A stretch of DNA of 7,029 bases from Holophagales bacterium (lineage in GTDB: Bacteria; Acidobacteriota; Holophagae; Holophagales; Holophagaceae), in assembly GCA_031256155.1 (NCBI GenBank), contig JAIRRD010000201.1, forward strand, positions 1-7,029, read 5' to 3'. The translations under genes were made by a program, and so were the position numbers. The notes beneath the pieces were generated by a model, which was not told where the DNA came from, did not search any database, and worked only from the letters and a program-made list of their open reading frames with translations. Positions 1 through 6,398 of this stretch are shown piece after piece (positions within the stretch are counted from its first letter, which is position 1; the number at the start of each line of letters is the position of its first letter).

Positions 1-3
1 ATT

Positions 4-885
4 TCACATAAAGTTGCTATGAATCCTGAGGATATCCCCTGTAATTGGGTGAGGCAGGTCTAATTTACATGCGTGCAGCCAGAGGCGATCGGATGGCAGT
101 CCGCCATAAAAGACATCGCCAATGACCGGATTGCCCAGGTGCGCGAGATGTACGCGAATCTGATGGGTTCTCCCAGTCAGCGGTTCTGCGGCAACCCAGT
201 TGGCATTGGGTAGTTTTATTCCAACCGGGGCAGACGGCGCTTCGACCGGATAAAAGTTTGTGGCAGCCGGTTTGGTATCAATCAAACTGCCGGTACACCC
301 AAAACGCGTGGGCCGGGCATTGGGAATACGTCCTATAGGCACTTCCAACCCGCATGGCTCCAGATGACCTGAAATTGCGGCCAAATAAGTCTTTTTTACA
401 TGGTGTTCCCGAAATAACCTGCTAATTTCGCCTGCCAGCCTGGCACCTTTTGCGAGCAGGAGGATTCCCGATGTTCCGGTATCAAGCCTGTGGACTAAGT
501 ACAAATCCTGATTGGTATAACAGCGACGCGCTATCGCGAGAAAATCGTGACGGTCAGAAGCCTGCGTCCCCTGCGTTGGAATGCCGGATGGCTTATTCAG
601 AGCCAAAATCCAATCGTCTTCAAAGAGAACTTCCGGTTTGATATTTGGCTCCGCCCTGAGAGAACTATCCAGAGATACCCGTACTTCCGCGCCGGACGTG
701 GGTGTCCTGCCTGCGACACGAACTCGTCGGCAATTCACTTGGACGCCGCCAAATTTCAGAACTTCCCGCGTTTTGCGGCGGCTCAGGCCAGTCCTAGCGG
801 AAATAATCTGATCCAATCGTTTGTTGGCCTCATCCGGTTCAACGGTGAAGCACCAGGTTTGTCTTATAGGGGAAGTTTGCGTCAT
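4..885 (-). CDS. RluA-family 23S rRNA/tRNA pseudouridine synthase
   Basis: This enzyme isomerises uridine to pseudouridine in RNA, probably 23S rRNA or tRNA, in the cytoplasm. From the start chosen here it is 293 residues. An S4 RNA-binding domain lies at about residues 22-72 (KRLDQIIS...GLSRRKTREVL). The catalytic domain follows, with the family signature HRLDTGTSG at 132-140, whose Asp135 is the expected catalytic nucleophile, and a C-terminal GRTHQIRVHLAHLGNP block that is also typical. Length and domain order fit RluA/RluD-type enzymes, but I cannot say which RNA position is modified, so no symbol is given. An in-frame ATG lies 11 codons upstream (916-918). I prefer the ATG at 883-885 because the protein family normally starts just before the S4 domain and an AGG lies about 20 bases upstream. 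Neither start has a strong ribosome binding site. The gene lies 88 bp downstream of the lipoprotein gene on the same strand. Confidence 0.9.
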   Translation of the reverse strand: MTQTSPIRQTWCFTVEPDEANKRLDQIISARTGLSRRKTREVLKFGGVQVNCRRVRVAGRTPTSGAEVRVSLDSSLRAEPNIKPEVLFEDDWILALNKPSGIPTQGTQASDRHDFLAIARRCYTNQDLYLVHRLDTGTSGILLLAKGARLAGEISRLFREHHVKKTYLAAISGHLEPCGLEVPIGRIPNARPTRFGCTGSLIDTKPAATNFYPVEAPSAPVGIKLPNANWVAAEPLTGRTHQIRVHLAHLGNPVIGDVFYGGLPSDRLWLHACKLDLPHPITGDILRIHSNFM

Positions 886-920
886 TAACTCAATTTTAAA
901 ATCAAACCTTACAACCATTT

Positions 921-947
921 AGTGTAAACTTATGTCATTCGGTTCAA
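921..947 (-). promoter_or_regulatory. Possible promoter of the pseudouridine synthase gene
   Basis: Reading the minus strand, TTGAAC (947-942) and TACACT (926-921) resemble -35 and -10 boxes, but the 15-base spacer is shorter than the usual 17. Transcription from here would begin near the upstream ATG at 918, which would favour the downstream start at 885. This is a pattern match only, and weak. Confidence 0.2.
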
Positions 948-973
948 TTTAATTCAAGCTTAAATCATTTTGA

Positions 974-1738
974 TTACAATTTGGCTTTAACTACCTTTGT
1001 GTTCTGTAATATCACGCGTCCGCCAAGAAAGCCGGAATCGTCTATTGTCACCTTGCCTTGCAAAACCAATATATCTCCGACATTAACCACTTCGTCCGTA
1101 GCAACCGTCAAGTCGTTAGTGCCTTTGGCCTGATCCCCGGTGCCATCCTGAATATGTATCCAAGTACCGCCAACAATGTTTGGCACTTTGAGGCCCGATG
1201 TAACCTTTACCACTTGTCCTCTGACAGTAACTGTTTTGTCTTTGAGAGACAGTCCATTGCTCACAATTTCCGCAACAGTCCGCCCATCTGCGCCGGGCGC
1301 TCTGTCAAGTTTGAGATTAACCGCGCTTACAGGCACTCCGCTCTCACCCATTTGCCCTATAGCTGCCATACTCTGAGGCACTCCGACCGCGCCGCCGTGG
1401 ATTGTCTCCGGTGAAATGGTCTGCCTCTGCGTTTCCAGTTGCCCTAAGTACAGACGGTCAAACATCCTTTGCAGCTTGGAACTCTCCCATTGGCGCATTT
1501 CCTGCACCCGCACGATTTTAACGCTTGAGCCTTCATCCAAATCGGTCATTGGCACCTTTGCCCAAACGTCACCTTGGTCTGTTTGTAAACGCAAATAGCT
1601 GTCCGGCGCGGCATCAAGTTTTTCCAATATCACGCCGGATACACTAAACCCAACATCCACAAGGGCTGCGCTGTCTGTTTTGTTTTGACATCCAACCATA
1701 ACCGACATCACAAGCGGTGGTATCAACAAAGAACGCAT
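974..1738 (-). CDS. Predicted lipoprotein with two OB-like domains, function unknown
   Basis: This is a 254-residue envelope protein. Residues 1-17 form a lipoprotein signal peptide (Arg2, hydrophobic stretch, then VMVGC), with Cys17 as the lipidated residue and Gln18 after it, which by E. coli rules would send it to the outer membrane. Two small beta-rich units follow. The first, about residues 30-100, runs SGVILEKLDA...YLRLQTDQGDVWAKVP and ends in a MFDRLYLG motif. The second is the C-terminal ~85 residues, with VTVRGQVVKV, WIHIQDGTGD and NDLTVATDEVVNVGD. The second unit matches the OB-fold 'nucleic-acid-binding-like' proteins I know from Geobacter-type bacteria, whose role is not established. 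The linker between them (about 100-160) is Gln/Ser/Gly-rich. An open frame continues upstream to a TTG at 1790-1792, but that lies inside a terminator hairpin; the ATG at 1736-1738 has a good ribosome binding site. Nucleic-acid binding is not implied for a periplasm-facing protein. Confidence 0.75.
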   Translation of the reverse strand: MRSLLIPPLVMSVMVGCQNKTDSAALVDVGFSVSGVILEKLDAAPDSYLRLQTDQGDVWAKVPMTDLDEGSSVKIVRVQEMRQWESSKLQRMFDRLYLGQLETQRQTISPETIHGGAVGVPQSMAAIGQMGESGVPVSAVNLKLDRAPGADGRTVAEIVSNGLSLKDKTVTVRGQVVKVTSGLKVPNIVGGTWIHIQDGTGDQAKGTNDLTVATDEVVNVGDILVLQGKVTIDDSGFLGGRVILQNTKVVKAKL

Positions 1739-1742
1739 AAAA

Positions 1743-1747
1743 CCTCT
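1743..1747 (-). promoter_or_regulatory. Ribosome binding site that fixes the lipoprotein start
   Basis: On the minus strand AGAGG lies four bases (TTTT) before the ATG at 1738-1736. The arrangement closely resembles the GGAGGG-TTTT-ATG of the neighbouring gap gene. It selects the ATG that begins the lipoprotein signal peptide over the upstream TTG. Confidence 0.6.
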
Positions 1748-1760
1748 AGAGCCAGATAAA

Positions 1761-1802
1761 ACAGAGCCACTTGCAAAATGTAGGTTTTGCAAGTGGCTCT
1801 GT
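1761..1802 (-). terminator. Perfect 18-bp stem-loop, likely rho-independent terminator of gap
   Basis: Positions 1761-1778 and 1785-1802 are exact reverse complements (18 of 18) around a 6-base loop at 1779-1784. On the minus strand the stem is followed at once by TTTATC, a short T-rich run, so it is oriented to end transcription coming from gap, whose stop codon lies 14 bases upstream. On the plus strand no T run follows, so it does not look bidirectional. The T tract is short, so termination may be partial. Part of the stem is A-U-rich next to the loop (AAAA pairing with TTTT). Confidence 0.75.
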
Positions 1803-1816
1803 GTATTGAATACTTC

Positions 1817-2821
<1,005 letters not shown>

Positions 2822-3097
2822 TTACGCCCGTGATACGCGTTTGAACTGGACCGCAAGACCAGTTGATGTACCGTGGCCAGATACATCAGGATAACGCATT
2901 GGGTTGAAATATTGTCCGACTTTTCTGTAAAGCGTGTTGCGGTGCATTCCAACTTGCTTTGCAGTGAGACTGAGATTACCGCCATTCTTAGAAAGTATTT
3001 CCTTCAAAAAGGCCGTTTCAAACTCGCGCTTAGCCAGCGCCAGAGGAATTTCCTTTTGAATCATTTCCGTGACAAGCTTTTGAAGTTCATTTCGCAT
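2822..3097 (-). CDS. Small Fis-type helix-turn-helix DNA-binding protein
   Basis: This is a 91-residue protein. Its core (about residues 25-62) matches the Fis/NtrC C-terminal DNA-binding fold: an EFETAFLKEIL helix, then GGNLSLTAKQVGMHRNTLYRKV, in which about 43-62 forms the helix-turn-helix. The N-terminal 24 residues (MRNELQKLVTEMI...) match the small stand-alone Fis-type proteins I recall from Acidobacteriota and related groups. There is no receiver or AAA+ domain, so it is not a truncated NtrC-type activator by design. Residues 65-91 form a basic, probably flexible tail without a recognised motif. The frame extends upstream to a TTG at 3116-3118, but the ATG at 3095-3097 gives the family's typical MRNEL start; its ribosome binding site is weak. 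It is the first gene before gap (12 bp) and faces pyruvate kinase, so control of these glycolytic genes is a reasonable inference, not shown. It could instead act elsewhere, or bend DNA like Fis. Confidence 0.85.
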   Translation of the reverse strand: MRNELQKLVTEMIQKEIPLALAKREFETAFLKEILSKNGGNLSLTAKQVGMHRNTLYRKVGQYFNPMRYPDVSGHGTSTGLAVQFKRVSRA

Positions 3098-3217
3098 TAC
3101 ATAACCACAACAAACCAATTAATTAAATTACTACACTCAAACAAACTTTTAAAGTAAAATTATTCGATTCGTTGCGGAAAAATCTGCGGATTTGGCGCAA
3201 ACACTTGGAGAAAAGAT
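3098..3217. promoter_or_regulatory. Divergent control region between the regulator-gap and pyruvate kinase units
   Basis: This 120-bp gap separates two outward-facing transcription units and must hold both promoters. The left half (about 3117-3166) is very AT-rich. On the plus strand TAAAAT at 3155-3160 is a plausible -10 box for pyruvate kinase. On the minus strand TTTAAT at 3127-3122 is a plausible -10 box for the regulator-gap unit. No convincing -35 box goes with either. The pyruvate kinase ribosome binding site GGAG is at 3207-3210, seven bases before its ATG. The GC-richer part at 3171-3200 holds repeated motifs listed separately. Confidence 0.6.
3172..3200. repeat. Nested inverted and direct repeats, possible operator
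   Basis: TTGCG (3172-3176) and CGCAA (3196-3200) are inverted copies. Between them AAATC (3180-3184) and GATTT (3189-3193) form a second inverted repeat around TGCG. TGCGGA also occurs twice in direct orientation (3173-3178 and 3185-3190). Placed between the likely pyruvate kinase promoter and its start codon, this could be a regulator binding site or a leader structure. The arms are only five bases, so chance is a real possibility. Confidence 0.3.
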
Positions 3218-4639
3218 ATGCGTAAGACCAAAATTGTGATAACAATAGGCCCCGCCCTTATGGAAGGCAACATTCTGTGGGAGGCCCTTAAAATTGCTGA
3301 TGCCGTAAGGCTTAACGCAAGTCATTCGGACTGCGAAAGCCGTACGCCAGTGATTCGCAAAATACGCGAAATTCTGTTGGAGCTGGGACGTACTGTTCCG
3401 ATTTTCTTGGATCTGCAGGGGCCAAAGTGGCGTCTGGGATTGTTTGACACTCCAATCAACGCGCCGGATGGCAGCAAAGGAATTTTTTATATCGCCGATG
3501 CCAAAGCTCCTACAGGAGCCGAATGGGCTGCGCCGACACCGCATCCTGAACTATTCAAAGGCGCGAAAATCGGCCAGACATGGCTTGTGGATGACGGCGC
3601 GCTTGTATTTGAAGTTGAGGAAACAAACCCCACATACGTTACCGTAAAAACAATAACCGGAGGACAAATTAAGCAGAGAAAGGGTCTCATGCCCATCGGC
3701 CTTGATGTGCAAATTGACCCTCTGACCAAAAAAGATCTGGAAGATATTCAATGGGGCGTGAAAGAGAACGTTGATTTGTTCGCCCAGAGCTTTGTCCGGC
3801 AGACATCTGACCTGCGCCGCCTTGAAGAATCTATTCAAGCGGCGGGCGGAAATCAGCCCATCATCGCCAAAATCGAACATCCAAACGCATTGGACAACCT
3901 TGAAGCCATTCTGGATGTTGCATGGGGCGTGATGGTCGCCAGAGGTGACCTTGGCGTTGAGCTTGGTGTTGAGAAGGTGCCGACATTGCAAAAGCGTATT
4001 ATCCAGATGGCTCGCCAGGCTCTCAAACCAGTAATAACCGCTACGCAAATGCTTGAGAGTATGATTGAACACGCCCAGCCAACGCGTGCGGAAGCCTCTG
4101 ATGTTGCCAACGCGATTTGGGACGGCACAGATGCCGTCATGCTGAGTGCTGAAAGTGCCTCCGGTAAATACCCATTGGAATCAGTACGCTGGCTTGCCAA
4201 AATCGCGGAAGATGCGGATGCACATGTTCCCGCTCGAACCAACGGCATGCAAAAGCATCTGTCCCCATCTGTCACAGGCCGGACTGATGTGAATGTAGCT
4301 TTTGCCGTCTGCCACACCGCAATGGAAATTAAGGCCAAGTACATTGTGGCATTCACTGAGGCCGGGAACAGTGTGCGAATGATCAGCCATTTTGCCGGCA
4401 ATACGCCCATCATCGGCGCAACCACGTCTCCCACCGTAGCCCGCCGTCTTGGAGTTATGCGTAATGTTCAGGCACTTTTGATACCCAGAGCGGAACATAT
4501 GAGCGAATTGCTCAATCTGGTAATGCCAATGCTACGGTCAACGTACGACATCAAACCAGGCGATGTGGTTGTCATGGCTATAGGTCACCCGCTGTGGGTG
4601 GCGGGAACCACCAATACAATGCGCGTAGTCGTCTTCTGA
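3218..4639 (+). CDS. pyk: Pyruvate kinase, predicted K+-independent type
   Basis: This enzyme transfers phosphate from phosphoenolpyruvate to ADP, giving pyruvate and ATP, the last step of glycolysis in the cytosol. At 473 residues it is a normal full-length enzyme. The barrel begins with RKTKIVITIGPA; active-site residues in view are Arg31, Asn33 and Ser35 (RLNASH), Asp65, Arg72, Lys218 and Glu220 (IAKIE), Asp244 (MVARGDLGVE) and Thr276 (TATQM). The B domain occupies about 75-160, and the C-terminal domain, from about 345, ends in the usual GTTNTMRVVVF. In DLQGPKWRLG, Leu66, Gln67, Lys70 and Leu73 match the residue set associated with K+-independent pyruvate kinases. One oddity is Ser37 where the common motif RLNFSHG has Gly. 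The ATG has a GGAG seven bases upstream. It is the first gene of a run with the ArnD-like and SnoaL-like genes. I cannot tell which allosteric effector it uses. Confidence 0.96.
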   Translation: MRKTKIVITIGPALMEGNILWEALKIADAVRLNASHSDCESRTPVIRKIREILLELGRTVPIFLDLQGPKWRLGLFDTPINAPDGSKGIFYIADAKAPTGAEWAAPTPHPELFKGAKIGQTWLVDDGALVFEVEETNPTYVTVKTITGGQIKQRKGLMPIGLDVQIDPLTKKDLEDIQWGVKENVDLFAQSFVRQTSDLRRLEESIQAAGGNQPIIAKIEHPNALDNLEAILDVAWGVMVARGDLGVELGVEKVPTLQKRIIQMARQALKPVITATQMLESMIEHAQPTRAEASDVANAIWDGTDAVMLSAESASGKYPLESVRWLAKIAEDADAHVPARTNGMQKHLSPSVTGRTDVNVAFAVCHTAMEIKAKYIVAFTEAGNSVRMISHFAGNTPIIGATTSPTVARRLGVMRNVQALLIPRAEHMSELLNLVMPMLRSTYDIKPGDVVVMAIGHPLWVAGTTNTMRVVVF

Positions 4640-4662
4640 TAAAACGACTATCATTGTGAAGT

Positions 4663-5550
4663 ATGAAGACAATTTCACTTCGTGTGGATGTGGATACTTT
4701 GGAAGGAAGTTTGGAGGGTATCCCAAAATTGTTGCACATGTTGGACAGGCATAACATACAGGCCAGCTTTTATTTTTCTTTTGGACCTGACAATTCGGGC
4801 AGAGCGATCCGGCGGATATTCAGAAAAGGATTCCTTTCCAAGATGTTCCGTACCGGTGCTGGCAAACTGTACGGTTTTAAAACCATGCTATACGGCACTT
4901 TGCTTCCGGCACCTATCATTCACCCAAAGGCCAGAGCGGAAATGCAAGCCGCTCAGTCAGCCGGTCACGAAGTCGCCATCCACGCCTGGGATCATGTTCA
5001 GTACCACGACCTATTGGATAAAAAATCCCGCAAATGGCTTCAGGAGTGGTTTAAACGTGCGCACGATGCCTTTGAGACCGTCTTTTTAATGAAAGCAAAA
5101 GGTGCCGTAAGTCCAGCCTGGCGATGCAACGACAGTACGCTTGAGATTCAGGAACAATACCAGCTTGACTATGCGGGTGACTGCCGTGGTTTTGAGGCAT
5201 TCTATCCGGTTGTGAATAACAAAGTAATATCAACACTACAAGTTCCTACAACGCTGCCAACTCTGGACGAGTTGCTGGGCTGGAATGGTATGGGGCCGGA
5301 AGATGTCAATTCTCACATCCTGAATTTAATAAGAGATGACGCTTTAAACGTATATGCCCTTCATACGGAAGTGGAAGGGGGAGCTTTGAAAGACACCTTT
5401 GCCGCCTTTCTTCAAAGCCTGAAAGACAATCAGATTCATACACGGACTCACGCCGATTGGGTACCGGCACTAAAGGCAGCAGGTCCTCCTTCCAAAGTTA
5501 TTACCCGCTGTGAAGTTGAAGGCAGGGCAGGCTGGGTCAGCTGGGGATAA
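4663..5550 (+). CDS. arnD: ArnD-like undecaprenyl-phosphate-sugar deformylase/deacetylase
   Basis: This 295-residue protein belongs to the polysaccharide deacetylase (CE4/NodB-type) fold and resembles E. coli ArnD closely along its length. Shared blocks are LRVDVDT (6-12), HNIQASFYFSFGPDN-GR (30-47), LYGF (69-72), HEVAIHAWDH (102-111), DCRG (173-176), the PTLDELLG block (199-206) and LHTEVEGG (233-240). Asp9 or Asp11 together with His107 and His111 are the likely metal ligands, and His234 is the likely late catalytic histidine. ArnD removes the formyl group from 4-deoxy-4-formamido-arabinose on undecaprenyl phosphate, a step in lipid A modification that gives polymyxin resistance. No other arn gene is in view, so the substrate may be another lipid-linked amino sugar. 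There is no signal peptide, as expected for cytoplasmic-face action. It starts 23 bp after pyruvate kinase with only a weak ribosome binding site (GTGAAG), and is probably cotranscribed. The family is firm, the exact substrate is not. Confidence 0.85.
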   Translation: MKTISLRVDVDTLEGSLEGIPKLLHMLDRHNIQASFYFSFGPDNSGRAIRRIFRKGFLSKMFRTGAGKLYGFKTMLYGTLLPAPIIHPKARAEMQAAQSAGHEVAIHAWDHVQYHDLLDKKSRKWLQEWFKRAHDAFETVFLMKAKGAVSPAWRCNDSTLEIQEQYQLDYAGDCRGFEAFYPVVNNKVISTLQVPTTLPTLDELLGWNGMGPEDVNSHILNLIRDDALNVYALHTEVEGGALKDTFAAFLQSLKDNQIHTRTHADWVPALKAAGPPSKVITRCEVEGRAGWVSWG

Positions 5551-5571
5551 TCTGTATCTTGGAGATAAAGG

Positions 5572-5964
5572 ATGTTCGACGATCCAAACAAAGCTAAAAT
5601 CTGGTCAATGATTCGGGCCATGAATGACGCTTGGACAGTGGGCAATCCCGATGAACTGGTTGATTACTTCCATACAAACATGGTTGCAGTGACACCCGTA
5701 AACCGCCATCGCGTTGAAGGCGGAGCGGCTTGTGTAGAGGGGTGGAAATCCTTTGCCAAGTCCGCCAAAATACATTACTGGAAAGAGCTTAACCCTGTAA
5801 TTCACATCTATGGAGACGCGGCTGTAGTGGCCTACGACTTTGATATGTCCTTTGATATGGGTGGAAGCACAATTCAACAAGCAGGCCGTGACCTGTTTTT
5901 TGTAGTGAGAGAAAATGGCAGGTGGTGGGCTGTTGCAGACCAGTTTTCAGCTTATCCTTTTTGA
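5572..5964 (+). CDS. SnoaL/NTF2-fold protein (DUF4440-like), function unknown
   Basis: This 130-residue soluble protein has the look of the NTF2-like cone fold. An N-terminal helix carries NDAWTVGNPDELVDYFHTNMVAVTP (about residues 18-42), the part that usually starts SnoaL-like domains. Strand-forming stretches follow (PVIHIYGDAAVVAYDFDMSF, DLFFVVRENGRWWAVADQFS), ending in the WWAVADQFSAYP type of final strand common in this superfamily. Members serve as small isomerases, hydrolases or simple ligand-binding proteins, and sequence alone does not show which. There is no signal peptide or membrane segment. The ATG has a clear GGAG (5561-5564) seven bases upstream. It lies 21 bp after the ArnD-like gene and is probably the last gene of that run. 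It ends only 8 bp from the stop codon of the opposing DUF2085 gene. Confidence 0.75.
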   Translation: MFDDPNKAKIWSMIRAMNDAWTVGNPDELVDYFHTNMVAVTPVNRHRVEGGAACVEGWKSFAKSAKIHYWKELNPVIHIYGDAAVVAYDFDMSFDMGGSTIQQAGRDLFFVVRENGRWWAVADQFSAYPF

Positions 5965-5972
5965 GTAATACT

Positions 5973-6383
5973 TTATTTTTCTATCGAACTGAACAAAAAC
6001 GTAATTGCTGTCCAGCCTGCGATAAAACCTGTTGTTATCCGAAGACTGTGATTTATGGAATTCAGCAGAAAATTTTGTATAGCAACATCCAACAGCACAA
6101 TAGAAAAAGCCATCCATACAGCCGTGCGCCCATATTCAGACATAAAGCCAAATGATGGTGTGACAGCCCCAATGGCTATACCAGCGTAAATACCGGCACA
6201 GCGGCTGCATACAGCCATTGGCGCACCGCAAATTATCAGAGTGCGTTCAGGTATCTGATGGCAAAATCCTTTGAACAGCAACATACTTATAGGGTTTTGA
6301 TCAAAGGCGACGAGTATCCAAGGCAATGCGCCCAATAAAACAGTCAAAAATCTTATTGAGTATAAAATGTGGATAGAAAACAT
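5973..6383 (-). CDS. DUF2085 family membrane protein with conserved cysteines
   Basis: This 136-residue integral membrane protein has about four hydrophobic segments (roughly 12-27, 64-80, 88-106 and 114-131). It carries the family hallmark: CHQIPERT (41-48) followed by VCSRCAGIYAG (58-68), and later the LLDVAIQN and LRITTGFIAGW blocks (97-104, 114-124). Cys41, His42, Cys59 and Cys62 could bind a metal or form a redox pair. That is an inference, since the family's function is not known to me. The ATG lies 15 bp after the clpB stop codon with no recognisable ribosome binding site, so it is probably read from the clpB transcript. An internal start at Met34 would remove the first membrane segment and is less likely. 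Confidence 0.8.
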   Translation of the reverse strand: MFSIHILYSIRFLTVLLGALPWILVAFDQNPISMLLFKGFCHQIPERTLIICGAPMAVCSRCAGIYAGIAIGAVTPSFGFMSEYGRTAVWMAFSIVLLDVAIQNFLLNSINHSLRITTGFIAGWTAITFLFSSIEK

Positions 6384-6398
6384 TGAATCGTCATATTA

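Noticed and set aside
1739..1792. N-terminal extension of the lipoprotein from TTG at 1790-1792
   Set aside because: It begins inside the terminator stem, has no ribosome binding site, and would bury the lipoprotein signal peptide behind 18 extra residues.
1803..1813. Short palindrome GTATT-G-AATAC just after the gap stop codon
   Set aside because: Five-base arms with a one-base centre cannot form a useful RNA hairpin, and nothing else suggests a protein binding site there.
3098..3118. N-terminal extension of the Fis-type protein from TTG at 3116-3118
   Set aside because: It adds a Cys-rich start (VCCGYV) unlike the family, while the ATG at 3097 gives the typical MRNEL start.
3149..3544. 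Minus-strand frame of 131 codons spanning the divergent control region
   Set aside because: It overlaps the start of pyruvate kinase and the promoter region, shows no recognisable domain, and would clash with the upstream region of the regulator gene.
3551..4434. Minus-strand open frames opposite pyruvate kinase (173 and 193 codons)
   Set aside because: They are shadows of a well-matched pyruvate kinase gene, with sequences like no known protein.
5922..6155. Plus-strand frame of 77 codons across the convergent gene ends
   Set aside because: It overlaps the SnoaL-like gene in another frame and is antisense to DUF2085, with low-complexity Cys-containing sequence and no ribosome binding site.
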